The notes beneath the pieces were generated by a model. The model searched no databases. It saw only the letters and a program-made list of their open reading frames with translations, and was not told the origin of the DNA. Source: JAEMQF01 sp963850525 (GTDB lineage Bacteria; Pseudomonadota; Gammaproteobacteria; Burkholderiales; Burkholderiaceae_C). From it: a stretch of DNA of 64,000 nucleotides. The stretch is from contig CAWKLQ010000008.1 of assembly GCA_963850525.1 (NCBI GenBank), positions 1,054,001 through 1,118,000 on the forward strand, written 5' to 3'. Numbering within the stretch: the stretch's first letter is position 1; every line of letters starts with the position of its first letter. The position numbers were made by a program, and so were the translations under genes. Positions 33,740-43,118 of this stretch are shown here, in pieces.

Positions 33740-33993
33740 CCTGTAAGGACGTAGGCAATCAGCGGCGTCAGATGCGAGCGCTCGCGCAGCGACGGCGCGT
33801 CTTCGCCCGCGTAGGCGTCGAGTCCATGGCACTTGCCTGCGCAACGCCGGTTGAACAGAGACTCTCCCGCCGCGATCACCGCCGCCTGACTCAGGTCGAA
33901 GGGCGGGGTCATCTGAGCGAACGACGGCGAAATCGCGAGTGCGGGCAGACCCAACGCCAGCAAGGCGGCGCAGCGTGCGAAGCAGCGGTTCAT
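33740..33993 (-). pseudogene. Truncated cytochrome c gene (3' end lost)
   Basis: From ATG 33993: a signal peptide (cleavage near PSFAQ), then the haem motif C-A-G-K-C-H in RRCAGKCHGLDAYAGED near residue 51, and LTPLIAYVLTGIR. From about base 33750 the frame loses cytochrome character and runs into the 3' end of the exporter permease gene on the other strand. The Met-ligand half of the domain is therefore missing. It follows a sorbosone-dehydrogenase remnant on the same strand and was probably its electron acceptor. Confidence 0.75.
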
Positions 33994-34056
33994 TGCGCGG
34001 CGAGAGCGGTTCGGAGGCCGGCCGGCGCATGACGCACCGGTCGGCAGCAGGCCAGG

Positions 34057-34893
34057 CTAGTTGGCGGGGACGAGCTTGTAGATCTTGTCGTTGGCGCGCG
34101 TCGGCGCGGTGTTGGCGCTCGTCATGACGTAGATTTCGCCGTCCGGATCCTGCGCAAACGAGAGCACGTACAGATTCAGCGGGTTCATGTTGGTCGCCAC
34201 CATGTTCTCCATCGTCCAGGCGCCGCTGCCCGACTGCGGAGCGCGCGCCACGGACAACACGCCTTCGGGCGCGAAGAAAGCCGCGCTCCAATCGCCGAAC
34301 ACATAGGCCCCTTGCAAACTGGGAATGGCCTTGCCGCGGTAGACGTAGCCGCCGGTGATGGAGATGCCCTTGGCGTCTTTTTGCGACTTGAAGTTCGGGT
34401 ACTCGACGATCGGCAGGATCAGCCCGGTGCGGTTGCAGTTGGCCGGCGGGTTGGTGGGATCGTCGGGATTGAAGCAGTGGTTGCCTTCCATGATGTTCCA
34501 GCCGTAGTTGCCGCCCTTGGTGACGATGTCGACCTCTTCGAAGGCGTCCTGGCCCACGTCCGCGACGAACAGTTGCCGCGTACCGCCCATGTCGAACGAG
34601 ATGCGCCACGGGTTGCGAAAGCCGTAGGCAAAGATCTCGGGCCGAAAGTCCTTCTGTCCGACGAAGGGGTTGTCGCTGGGGATGGCATAGGGATCGCCCG
34701 AGTTCACGTCGATGCGCAGAATCTTGCCCAGCAATACGCTCGTGTCCTGGCCGTTGCCTTTGGTCGGGTGATGCCCGATCGCCTTGTCGTTCGCGAAGCC
34801 GCCGTCGCCCACCGAGATGTACAGGTAGCCGTCCGGGCCGAACTCCAGCGTGCCACCGTTGTGATTGGCAAGGCCGAAGGCCGGTTGAAGCAA
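34057..34893 (-). pseudogene. Glucose/sorbosone dehydrogenase (PQQ-type beta-propeller), 5'-truncated
   Basis: About 278 residues of a six-bladed propeller. NHNGGTLEFGPDGYLYISVGDGG, split here between residues 10 and 32, is the active-site blade; GKILRIDV and FRNPWRISFD follow. Family members are about 400 residues with a signal peptide. Here the first ~120-150 residues are absent, and in the same frame a stop (the end of the hydrolase pseudogene) occurs 33 bp upstream. No start with a ribosome-binding site is visible. A complete relative sits at 62744. Confidence 0.8.
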
Positions 34894-34926
34894 GCAAAGC
34901 AGAAAGCGAGCGCGGCAGCCGTCGAT

Positions 34927-35744
34927 TCAGGCGCGTGTCGTGCGCTGCAAGAAGTCTTCGATTGCCGGGTTCACGATCTCGGGGTGCGTGACGGGCCCCA
35001 TGTGCCCGAGCCCGCTGAACTCCAGCACCTCGGCGTGCGGCAGGGCCTGCACCAGCAGCCGCATCACGGCGCGTGCCGACGCGGTCGTCTCGTGTCCGAT
35101 CATCAACAGCATCGGCATGCGCAGGGCGCGCAAGGCCGAGAGGGGTGTCGGTTCGGTGAACAGCGCGTGGGCCCAGTGGGGGACGTTGACCACGCTGGCC
35201 TCGATGGCCGCACGCTGGCCGTCGGCTTGGCAGCCCAGGCGCCGGAGCCCATCCAGTAGTCGATGAACTGCTGCGCCGCCGCGCTGCGGTCGCCGCTGGC
35301 CAGGGCGGCCCGCGCGTGGGATGCGACGTCGCGTATTCCATCGGCTTCGTTGGGGGCCGGCGATGCCGCGTCGATCAACGAGAACAAGGTGGGCTCATAG
35401 AGCACCAGTGCACTGATGCGTTGCGGCGCCCGGGCGGCCGCGACCAATGCCACCGCACCGCCGTAGGAATGGCCGACCAGCGCCAGCGGCGCGCCCGCAC
35501 GCGCGAACACCGGCTGCAGAAGGCGCACTTCGTCGTGCAGGGTCCAAGGTTGATCCGCCGTCCACGCGGGGCTCTGACCGCTGCCGTAGCTGTCGGCGGC
35601 CAGGACATGGCGCTCGCGGGCCAGGCTCTGCATCAAAGCGCGCCACTGTGCGGCGCTGCTGGCATTCGCATGCAGGCAGACCACACCGGGTCCGCTGCCC
35701 GCCTCGCGATAGCCGGCACTCAGCTCGGGTGCACGCATGTTCAT
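34927..35744 (-). pseudogene. Alpha/beta hydrolase with a frameshift near 35222
   Basis: The first frame (ATG at 35744) carries the oxyanion region VVCLHANASSA and the nucleophile elbow GHSYGGA, up to DYWMGSGAWAAK. The second frame, entered near 35219-35224, continues with QRAAIEASVVNVPHW, then MLLMIGHETTA and the catalytic His in GLGHMGPV. Joined, they form one normal-length hydrolase, so one base appears to be missing. It could be a real mutation or a sequencing error. The start overlaps the methyltransferase stop (TGATG). Confidence 0.8.
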
Positions 35745-36556
35745 CAGCGTTTGGTGACGACCACTTCCAGGTACGCACTGGGCACGACCAACGAGGCCTC
35801 CTTCGCCCGATTCGATTGATTGATCAACTCCGTCAAGTCGTGCTCGAGCATCGCGGCCCGGTCCGCCGGCAGCGCCGCGAAGGCCTTGTGGATCGGCCCA
35901 TACCACGTGCGGAACACCTCGACGAAGTGCGCTGTCGAGCGGTAGCGGAAGTTGAAGACCCGCGGCGTGACCGTGATCTCACGCGCGGCGCCGCCGAACA
36001 GCTCGTGCAGGCTCGCCTCGACGCCCCAGCGCGAGGGCGGCTGCACGCCGGGCGGCGGCGGCAGATGGCGACCCAGCGTCTTGAAGACCTGGCCGATGAA
36101 GCCGTCGGGCGTCCAATTCGCCAGGCCAATGCGTCCGCCGGGGCGGCACACCCGCGCCATCTCGGCCGCGGCCTTGGCCTGGTCGGGTGCGAACATGACG
36201 CCGAAGATCGACAGCACGGCGTCGAAGCTCGCCTGCACAAAGGGCAGCGCTTCGGCATCGGCCACCTCGAATTTCACGTTCAGACGCTCGGCCCGAGCGC
36301 GCTCTTCGCCACGGTCGAGCAGGCTGGCGACGTAGTCGGTCGAGGTGACCTGGCAGCCGCGTCGGGCTGCGGCCAGCGTGGCATTGCCGTTGCCGGCGGC
36401 CACGTCGAGCACACGCTCGTCGAAACGCAAGTCGCACGCCTCGGCCAGCTGTTCGCCGACGATTTGCAGGGTCGTGCCGATGACGGCGTAGTCGCCGCTG
36501 GCCCAGGCGGACTGCTGGCGGGTCTTCAAGGCTTGGAGGTCGGTAGGTGCATTCAT
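35744..36556 (-). CDS. Class I SAM-dependent methyltransferase
   Basis: A 270-residue methyltransferase. Motif I reads VLDVAAGNGNATLAAA near residue 49, followed by an acidic residue in TSTDYVASLL, motif II DAEALPFVQASFDAVLS and RVCRPGGRIGLANW. The arrangement resembles UbiE/Coq5-like small-molecule methyltransferases. It is intact, although its operon partner (the hydrolase) is frameshifted. It is divergent from the damaged winged-helix regulator, which may once have controlled it. Confidence 0.9.
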   Translation of the reverse strand: MNAPTDLQALKTRQQSAWASGDYAVIGTTLQIVGEQLAEACDLRFDERVLDVAAGNGNATLAAARRGCQVTSTDYVASLLDRGEERARAERLNVKFEVADAEALPFVQASFDAVLSIFGVMFAPDQAKAAAEMARVCRPGGRIGLANWTPDGFIGQVFKTLGRHLPPPPGVQPPSRWGVEASLHELFGGAAREITVTPRVFNFRYRSTAHFVEVFRTWYGPIHKAFAALPADRAAMLEHDLTELINQSNRAKEASLVVPSAYLEVVVTKR

Positions 36557-36688
36557 GTCGGGGCTCCGGGTGGGGTGGTTCGGTGGGGGCCGTGAGGCGG
36601 CGCCAGTGTGTCCGGGCCCCGCGCGCAAGGCCATCAAGCGCGTGTGAATCGTTGTGAATCCGCAGAAGCGCTAAGCTGCGCAGCGCCG

Positions 36689-39150
36689 ATGACGTTGACG
36701 ACTCCGACCACCTGCTACCGCTTCGATCGCTTCGAGCTCCGCCCCGCACAGCGCTTGCTGCTGGCGGGCGGCGAGCCGATGCCGGTGGGCGCGCGCGCCT
36801 TCGACCTGTTGCTCGCGCTGATCGAGCGGCGCGAGCGCGTGGTGCCGCTCGACGAGTTGCTCGGCGTCGTCTGGCCCGGCCTGGTGGTCGACGAGAACAA
36901 CCTGCGCCAGCATGTCTCCAGCCTGCGCAAGCTGCTCGGCGCCGCGAGGCCGATCTCGAAGCGGTGCTGTCGCTGCTGGCGCAATCGCACCTGTTGACGC
37001 TGGTGGGCGCGGGCGGCGTGGGCAAGACCCGCATGGCGCTGGAAGTCGCCGATCGTATCGGGGCCGATTTTCCCGACGGCGTGTACTTCGTCGAGTTGGC
37101 CCCGGTGACCGACCCGTCGCTCGTCGTCGGCACGGTGGCCAGCGTGCTCGATGTGCACGAAGAGGCCACGCGGCCTCTTCTGGACACCTTGCTCGGCTTC
37201 CTGCGCCACCGCCGGTTGCTGTTGATCCTGGACAACTGCGAGCATTTGATCGAACGCTGCGCTGCCTTGGCCGAGCAGGTCTTGCACAGCAGCGCTGACG
37301 CACGCACGCTGACCACCAGCCGCGAGGCGCTCGGTGTGGCCGGCGAAGTGGCCTGGCGGCTGCCCTCGCTGCGCGCCGCGCCGCCCGATGCCGCGGCATC
37401 GGTCCAGGCCATGCTCGAGTTCCCCGCGAACCGATTGTTCGTCGAGCGCGCCCAGGCCGTTGCGCCGACCTTCCAGCTGGGCCACGCCAATCTGGCCGCG
37501 GTGGCGCAGATCTGCCATCGCCTGGACGGCATTCCGCTCGCACTCGAGCTGGCGGCGGCGCGCGTGGGGGCGATGACGGTCGAACAGGTCGCCGATCGCC
37601 TGCACGATCGCTTCGCGTTCCTGACCCGCGGTCGGCGCACCGCCTTGCAACGCCACCAGACCCTGCGTTCGCTGATCGATTGGAGCCACGATCTGCTGGG
37701 CGAGACCGAGCGTGTGCTGCTGCGCCGCCTGGCGCCCTTTGCCGGCGGCTGGACGCTCGACGAGGCCGAGGCCGTGTGCAGCGCTGCACCGCTTGGGCGC
37801 GGCGAGGTGCTGGATCTGCTGACGCAGTTGGTCGAAAAGTCGCTCGTCGTGCTCGACGACCACGCCAGGCCGCCGCGCTATCGCTTGCTGGAAACGATTC
37901 GCCAGTACGCGATGGAGAAACTGATCGAGGCGCAGGAGTTCGACGCCGTACGCCAGCGCCATCTGGACTGCTATGTCGGATTGGCCGACGTCATCCGTCC
38001 AATGTTGACGCGACAGGAACAGTTGCTCTGGCATGCGCGTGCCGAGTCCGAGCTGGACAACTGCCGGCTTGCGCTGCACTGGTCGCTGCGGTCCAAGCAG
38101 CCCGAACTGGGCCTGCGCCTGTTCAGTTCGCTGACTCGCTTCTGGTACAAGAACATGCACTGGAAGGAGATGGTCGGCTGGCAGGCGCGCCTGGCCGAGG
38201 CCTTCACTCGCGATGGGCTTGCGCCTTCGCCGCACCTCGCGCGCTCGTTCTACGGCGCCGCGATGCTCGCCACCAACTTCGACCCCACGCTCGGCCGGCG
38301 TCTGTGCGAGACCTGCGTCGAGCTCTCGCGCCAACTCGACTTCGACGAGGGCCTGGCCTGGGCGCTGATGTGGATCGGCCACATCGATACGCGCCAGCGC
38401 GACCCGGCCACCGCGCAACTGTTTCAGGACAGCCTGCGCCACGGCCGCCGCATGCAAGACCCCTGGCGCCAGACCTTTCTGCTGGCCCAGGCCCTGATCT
38501 GCTACGCCGGCTACGAAGCCTTGATGGGGCGCGACGAATCGGCCGAGGCGATGGTCGCCGAGTGCGAGGCCGAGATGGCCAAGATCGGCGGCGACAAGCT
38601 CTACGTGGGTCACGGTCGCGCGCTGCTCGGAACGATCGCGATCCGCCGCGGCCAGTTCGACCGCGCGCGCGAGTTGCTTGACCAGAGCCTGCGGCTCTAC
38701 CGCGAGGTGGAATCGAAGTTTGACATCGCCGGGAGCCTTGCGCAACAGGGTTTTCTGGCGCTGCGCCAGAACGATCCGGTGCGCGCACTGGACCTGTTCC
38801 GGCAGAGCCTGCCGCTGCATCGCAACTACCCCACATCGCCGGGCGCCACACGCGGGCTGGCGCAGCTGTTGATCGCGTTCGCGGCGTGCCGGCGCTGGCA
38901 CATCGCGGCCCGGCTGGCAGGCGTGCTTGGCGGCGCGGACAATGTCGAAGGCGGCGAGTGGGGCAAGGCGCCGGCCGAGTTGTCGGGCCGGGTCCAGGCG
39001 GCGTACGAGGACGCAGTGAGCGCGACGCAGTCGGCCTTGGATGCGGACACATTCGCTCAGGAAGCGCAAGCCGGACGCGCCATGCAGCGCGAAGAGGCGC
39101 TCGATTTGGCCGTCACCAGTGCAGACGACTTATTGGCCCGACAGGAGTGA
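36689..39150 (+). pseudogene. Winged-helix/ATPase/TPR regulator with internal out-of-frame deletion
   Basis: The first part (from ATG 36689) is an OmpR-type DNA-binding domain: YRFDRFELRPAQRLLL, GARAFDLLLALIERR and VDENNLRQHVSSLRKLLG. At about 36937-36947 this frame ends its similarity and a different frame takes over with READLEAVLSLL, then Walker A GAGGVGKTR, LLILDNCEH, and a long helical TPR-like region to 39150. In intact relatives the winged helix continues through a GYRF strand and a linker ending LIGRE; this stretch (roughly 50-60 codons) is missing. Alternatively the ATPase part could be translated alone from an internal start. Confidence 0.78.
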
Positions 39151-39171
39151 GCACCCTGCGCCGCGGTGCGA

Positions 39172-40251
39172 TCAACTTGCGCGCGCCGCCTCCAATGCAG
39201 CGCCGCGCGCCGAACGACACACCTCGAGCATCCGGTCCACCTCCGCGTCCGCGGTCGCCCAGGAACAGACGAAGCGGTGCTGCACGGGGTGCAGCCGCCA
39301 GTTGCGCTGAAACATGCAGCCCGCAGCGACCAGCGCGTCGACCACGGCGTCGGGCATCGCGACCAATACTTCATTGCCCTCGGCCGGATGGATCAGCGTG
39401 ACGCCGGGAAGCGCCACCAGCCCGTCGGCCATGCGCTTTGCTGCGCGGTTCGCGTGTTTCGCGTTGCGCAGCCACAGGTCGTTGTCGACGTAGGCTTGGA
39501 CCTGCGCGCCGAGAAAGCGCGACTTCGGCGCGAAGTGGCCACCACGCTTGCGCCAGAAAGCCAACGCCGTGTCGTATTTCGGCGTGAAGCTCACGATGCA
39601 CTCGGCGCCGAACGAGCCGCTCTTGGTCGTTCCCAGCGTCACGATGTCGACCCCCGCCTGCCACGTCAACTTCGCGGGAGTCGCACCGTGACACGCCGCG
39701 GCGTTGGCGAAGCGCGCGCCGTCCAGGTGCACGCCGAGCCCCGCCTGGGCCGCAATTCGCGCCAGCGCTGCGGTCTCGTCGGGGCTGTAAGCCGTGCCGG
39801 CTTCGGTGAGGTTGGTCAGGCTCAAGGCCGCGGGTTGATTCGAATGCACGACACCGATTCGCGCCTCCTTCAGGCACGTCGTGAGTGCCTGCGCCGACAC
39901 GCGGCCGTGCTCGCCTTGCAGCGGCACGAGGCGTGCGCCGGAGGTGAACATTTCCGGCGCGCCGCATTCGTCGGTGACGATGTGCGCGTCCCAGTGGCAC
40001 AGGATCGCGCCGTAAGGCGGCACCATCGCACCCAGCGCAATCGCGTTCGCCGCGGTGCCGGTGGCCACGGTGAACACCGAAAGCTTCTTCGTTTCGAAGA
40101 AGTCCTGCAGGCGGGTCAGCGCACGATGCGTCCACGCCTCGGTTTCGAAATTCGTCGCGTAGCCCTGGTTCGCGGCGACGACGGCGTCGACGAACTCCGG
40201 GTGCACGGGCGAGGTGTTCTCGGACCCGAAGTCCATGGCGATGGGTTTCAT
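39172..40251 (-). CDS. Threonine aldolase-like PLP enzyme (beta-eliminating lyase family)
   Basis: A 359-residue fold-type I PLP enzyme. VATGTAANAIAL near residue 63 binds the phosphate, HLDGARFAN near residue 180 provides the PLP Asp, and the Schiff-base Lys is K210 in LGTTKSGSFGAE. Low-specificity threonine aldolases cleave beta-hydroxy-alpha-amino acids to glycine plus an aldehyde. It is the last gene of the nine-gene leftward operon and overlaps the DUF35 gene by 4 bp (ATGA). Its companions suggest a substrate other than threonine. Confidence 0.88.
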   Translation of the reverse strand: MKPIAMDFGSENTSPVHPEFVDAVVAANQGYATNFETEAWTHRALTRLQDFFETKKLSVFTVATGTAANAIALGAMVPPYGAILCHWDAHIVTDECGAPEMFTSGARLVPLQGEHGRVSAQALTTCLKEARIGVVHSNQPAALSLTNLTEAGTAYSPDETAALARIAAQAGLGVHLDGARFANAAACHGATPAKLTWQAGVDIVTLGTTKSGSFGAECIVSFTPKYDTALAFWRKRGGHFAPKSRFLGAQVQAYVDNDLWLRNAKHANRAAKRMADGLVALPGVTLIHPAEGNEVLVAMPDAVVDALVAAGCMFQRNWRLHPVQHRFVCSWATADAEVDRMLEVCRSARGAALEAARAS

Positions 40252-40682
40252 GGATTGCGTGCGTCCTGGGCAGGGAGCGAATCGAAAACGAGCATGCTGC
40301 GGTTCGGCCCGTGCGGAACAAAGCCGGCGCGAACCGCTCGCCCGATCAGCGAGCTGCCGTCGACGGGCACACCGCGCAATTGCGCGTACAGCATCGGCCC
40401 CTCGGCGAGCTCTACGGCAGCGAACACGTAAGGCGCGTCGGCGTTGAAGCCGTCGTGGTGCGTGCGGTGCACCGTCGTGTGCGAGATCACGCGCCCGCTG
40501 CCCGCGGCGTCCACCCATTCGAGTTCGGCGCGCTTGCAGTACGGGCAACACACGCGCGGGTAGAAGATGACGCGCCGGCACGCCTCGTGCACGCAGCGCT
40601 GCAGCACGATGCGGCCTTGGTTGACGCCGTCCCAGTAGGGCCGGCTTACATCGGTGATTCGGGGTTGGGGTTTGTTCGTCAT
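40248..40682 (-). CDS. DUF35/OB-fold zinc-ribbon partner of a thiolase-like protein
   Basis: A 144-residue protein with an N-terminal zinc ribbon (cysteines in LQRCVHEAC and CCPYCKRAELEW) followed by an OB-fold (SGRVISHTTVHR, APYVFAAVELAEG). Such proteins form complexes with thiolase-fold enzymes and complete their CoA-binding site, as BbsA does for BbsB and ChsH2 for the aldolase Ltp2. It lies 13 bp after the thiolase-like gene. The first zinc-ribbon knuckle is C-x4-C rather than C-x2-C. Confidence 0.88.
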   Translation of the reverse strand: MTNKPQPRITDVSRPYWDGVNQGRIVLQRCVHEACRRVIFYPRVCCPYCKRAELEWVDAAGSGRVISHTTVHRTHHDGFNADAPYVFAAVELAEGPMLYAQLRGVPVDGSSLIGRAVRAGFVPHGPNRSMLVFDSLPAQDARNP

Positions 40683-40695
40683 GGGATTGCCTCGC

Positions 40696-41859
40696 TCAAC
40701 TCGCACGCTCGAGAATCGCCGCGCTGGACGACAGCCCGCGCCCGTAGGCGACCATGCCGTAGCCGCACACGACGCCGCGTTCGCATTGCTTCACCTGGCG
40801 CTTGCCGGCCTTGCCGAGCAATTGCGTCACGCCTTCGACGACGCCGATCATTCCGCCCGAAGCGCCCGCCTGGCCGGCGGAGAGCTGGCCGCCGCCGGTG
40901 TTCACCGGAAAGCTCCCGTCCACCGTGATGTCGGTGTCCTTGACAAAGCGGTGCGCGGTTCCGTTGGCGCAGATGCCCAGCCCTTCGAGCTGGATGAACG
41001 ACATGACGGGATAGTCGTCGTAGACTTGCGCGAAGTGCAGGTCTTTGGGCGTGCACCCGGCGCGCGCGTAGAGCCGGTCGGCGAAACCCTTCCATCCCCC
41101 GGGAAGCGCGTACACGTCATTGGCCGGGTGGTTGTGCAATTCCTCGGCGGCGAGGATGCGCAGGCTCGGCCCCTTGAGCGTGTCTGCGATCTTCTCCGAC
41201 ACAAGCACGATCGCGTCGCCGCCCACACACGGCAGCACGCAGTCGTAAAGGCGCAGCGGGTCGGCGATTTGGCGCGCGTTCAGATACGCGTCCATCGTCA
41301 GTGCCTCCTTGAAGATCGCGTTCGGGTTGCGCAGCGCGTTTTCGCGCAGTGCGATGCAGAAGCGCCCGAAGTCCTCGCGCACCGCGCCGTAGCGCTCCAT
41401 GTACAGGCGCGTGTGCAGCGCGAACATGCCGTTCGCTCCGCCGAAGCCTTGCGGCGACATGTAGTCGCGCACCGAGCCGTTGAAACGATCCAGCGTCTCG
41501 TTGTGCGACGCCACATCGAACGCGTCGGCGGCGGCGCAAACGACGACGTCGCACGCGCCGTCGCGGATCGCGCGCGCCGCGTGCGCCATGCCGATCACGC
41601 CGGATGCGCCGCCGTAAAGCCCCTGGAACAGGAAACGCGCCTCGATGCCGAAGTGTTCGGCAATCGTCGCCACGTTGTCGGGCGGCAGCATGAACGACGT
41701 GACGGCCAGGCCGTCGACACGGTCCCACGACAGTCCGGCGTCCTCGAGCGCCGCCGACCCCGCCTGGTAGAGAAGCCGCGGGACGCCGTGCGGCGAACGT
41801 TTTGCGTACGCGGTCTGGCCGGCACCGACGATGCGCACGCCTTCGAATACCGATGCCAT
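40696..41859 (-). CDS. Thiolase-fold protein lacking catalytic Cys/His (Ltp2/SCP-x-like)
   Basis: A 387-residue thiolase-superfamily protein. The position of the nucleophilic Cys reads LYGGASG (Gly84), and the segment that is normally GHP-x-G reads AGQAGASGG, so the catalytic His is Gln. Only the C-terminal Cys of VVCGYGM is kept. Authentic thiolases need Cys and His; the DUF35-dependent steroid side-chain aldolase Ltp2 shows that members without them can act as retro-aldolases. With DUF35 immediately downstream, a CoA-thioester aldolase is the preferred reading (inference). Confidence 0.85.
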   Translation of the reverse strand: MASVFEGVRIVGAGQTAYAKRSPHGVPRLLYQAGSAALEDAGLSWDRVDGLAVTSFMLPPDNVATIAEHFGIEARFLFQGLYGGASGVIGMAHAARAIRDGACDVVVCAAADAFDVASHNETLDRFNGSVRDYMSPQGFGGANGMFALHTRLYMERYGAVREDFGRFCIALRENALRNPNAIFKEALTMDAYLNARQIADPLRLYDCVLPCVGGDAIVLVSEKIADTLKGPSLRILAAEELHNHPANDVYALPGGWKGFADRLYARAGCTPKDLHFAQVYDDYPVMSFIQLEGLGICANGTAHRFVKDTDITVDGSFPVNTGGGQLSAGQAGASGGMIGVVEGVTQLLGKAGKRQVKQCERGVVCGYGMVAYGRGLSSSAAILERAS

Positions 41860-41860
41860 G

Positions 41861-43099
41861 TCAGATCACTCCCCGGGCCTGCAGGTCGCTGAAGCGCATC
41901 TCCGACATGCCCATCTGGTCGACGTAGATCGCGCGGTTGTCGGCGCCGAGCGCGCGCCCGGAGTGGCGCACTTCGCCCGGCGTGTCTTTGAACTTCGGGA
42001 CCACGCCTTGCATTTGCACCGTGCCGAAGTCGTCGTCGTCCACGCGCACGATGTTGCCTCGCGCCGCGTAGTGCGGGTCCTTGAAGATGTCGCGGATGTC
42101 GAGCACCGGGCCGGCGACGACGTCGGCGCGCTCGAAGAGCTGCATCACGGTGTCGCAATCGCGCTGCGCGAACCAGTCGGCGATCAGCGTGTCGAGCGCC
42201 ACGTCGTTCGTGCAGCGAACGACGTTGTTGGCGAAGCGCGGGTCGGCGATGAGCTCGGGCATGCCGATCGCCTCGGCCAGGCGCTCGAACGTGCGCTGCG
42301 AACTCGCCGAAATGCCGACCCAGCGGCCGTCGCGCGTGCGATACGTGTTGCGCGGCGAATCCTCGGCGAGGCGATTGCCCATGCGCTGCTTGACGATGCC
42401 CAATTGATCAAACCCGATGACCTGCGCCTCGACCAGGCGGAACAGCGGCTCGTAAAGGCTCACGTCGATCTCCTGGCCCTTGCCGCCGTGGTGATCTCGG
42501 TTGTAGATCGCGAACATCGCCGACATCGCGGCGAAGGTCGACGCCACCGAATCGGCCATCGGAAAGCCGGGCAGCGTGGGCGGCCGGTCCGGAAACCCGG
42601 TGAACGACGGGATCCCGGAAAACGCTTCGGCAATCGTGCCGTAACCACCGCGCTTTGCGTAGGGGCCGGTCTGGCCGAAGCCCGAGACGCGCACCAGCAC
42701 GAGGCCGGGGTTGATGGCGGCGAGCTCGGCGTAGCTGAAACCCCAGCGCTCGAAAGTACCGGGCCGGTAGTTCTCGATCACGATGTCGGCGCCGCGCACC
42801 AGGTCGCGAAAGATCTCCTGGCCTTCGGGCGTGGAGAGCGTGAGCGTCAAGAGCCGCTTGTTGCGCGCGATCACTTTCCACCACAGCGAGTGGCCGTCTT
42901 TCACCGGCGCCCAATGGCGCATCGAGTCGCCGACGCCGGGAAGTTCGACTTTGATCACGTCGGCGCCGAAGTCGCCGAGCTGGGTGGCGGCGAGCGGCCC
43001 GGCGATCATCGTTCCGGCGTCGATGACGCGCAGGCCGCTGAGCGGCCCGGCGCGCTTCGTCGGTGGCGCCGGCTCTCGGGCTGCGCTGGATTCAGTCAT
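41861..43099 (-). CDS. CaiB/BaiF family CoA-transferase with atypical catalytic position
   Basis: A 412-residue class III CoA-transferase: LSGLRVIDAGTMIAGP at residue 19, ENYRPGTFERWG, and SGFGQTGPYAKRGGYG. Aligned with the transferase at 5303, the residue matching its Asp147 is Gly154 (GGYGTIAEA instead of RAYDAVIQA), so either another acid serves or the chemistry differs. Many annotated relatives share the YGTIAEA-like form. It starts 19 bp after the racemase-like gene, and the thiolase-like gene follows after 1 bp. It presumably makes the CoA thioester used by the next two proteins. Confidence 0.87.
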   Translation of the reverse strand: MTESSAAREPAPPTKRAGPLSGLRVIDAGTMIAGPLAATQLGDFGADVIKVELPGVGDSMRHWAPVKDGHSLWWKVIARNKRLLTLTLSTPEGQEIFRDLVRGADIVIENYRPGTFERWGFSYAELAAINPGLVLVRVSGFGQTGPYAKRGGYGTIAEAFSGIPSFTGFPDRPPTLPGFPMADSVASTFAAMSAMFAIYNRDHHGGKGQEIDVSLYEPLFRLVEAQVIGFDQLGIVKQRMGNRLAEDSPRNTYRTRDGRWVGISASSQRTFERLAEAIGMPELIADPRFANNVVRCTNDVALDTLIADWFAQRDCDTVMQLFERADVVAGPVLDIRDIFKDPHYAARGNIVRVDDDDFGTVQMQGVVPKFKDTPGEVRHSGRALGADNRAIYVDQMGMSEMRFSDLQARGVI

Positions 43100-43118
43100 T
43101 CTGCGGTGTCCTTCCTCT

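Noticed and set aside
40696..43099. A beta-oxidation or benzylsuccinate-type degradation cluster
   Set aside because: No acyl-CoA dehydrogenase, enoyl-CoA hydratase or hydroxyacyl-CoA dehydrogenase is encoded, and the thiolase-fold protein lacks its catalytic Cys.
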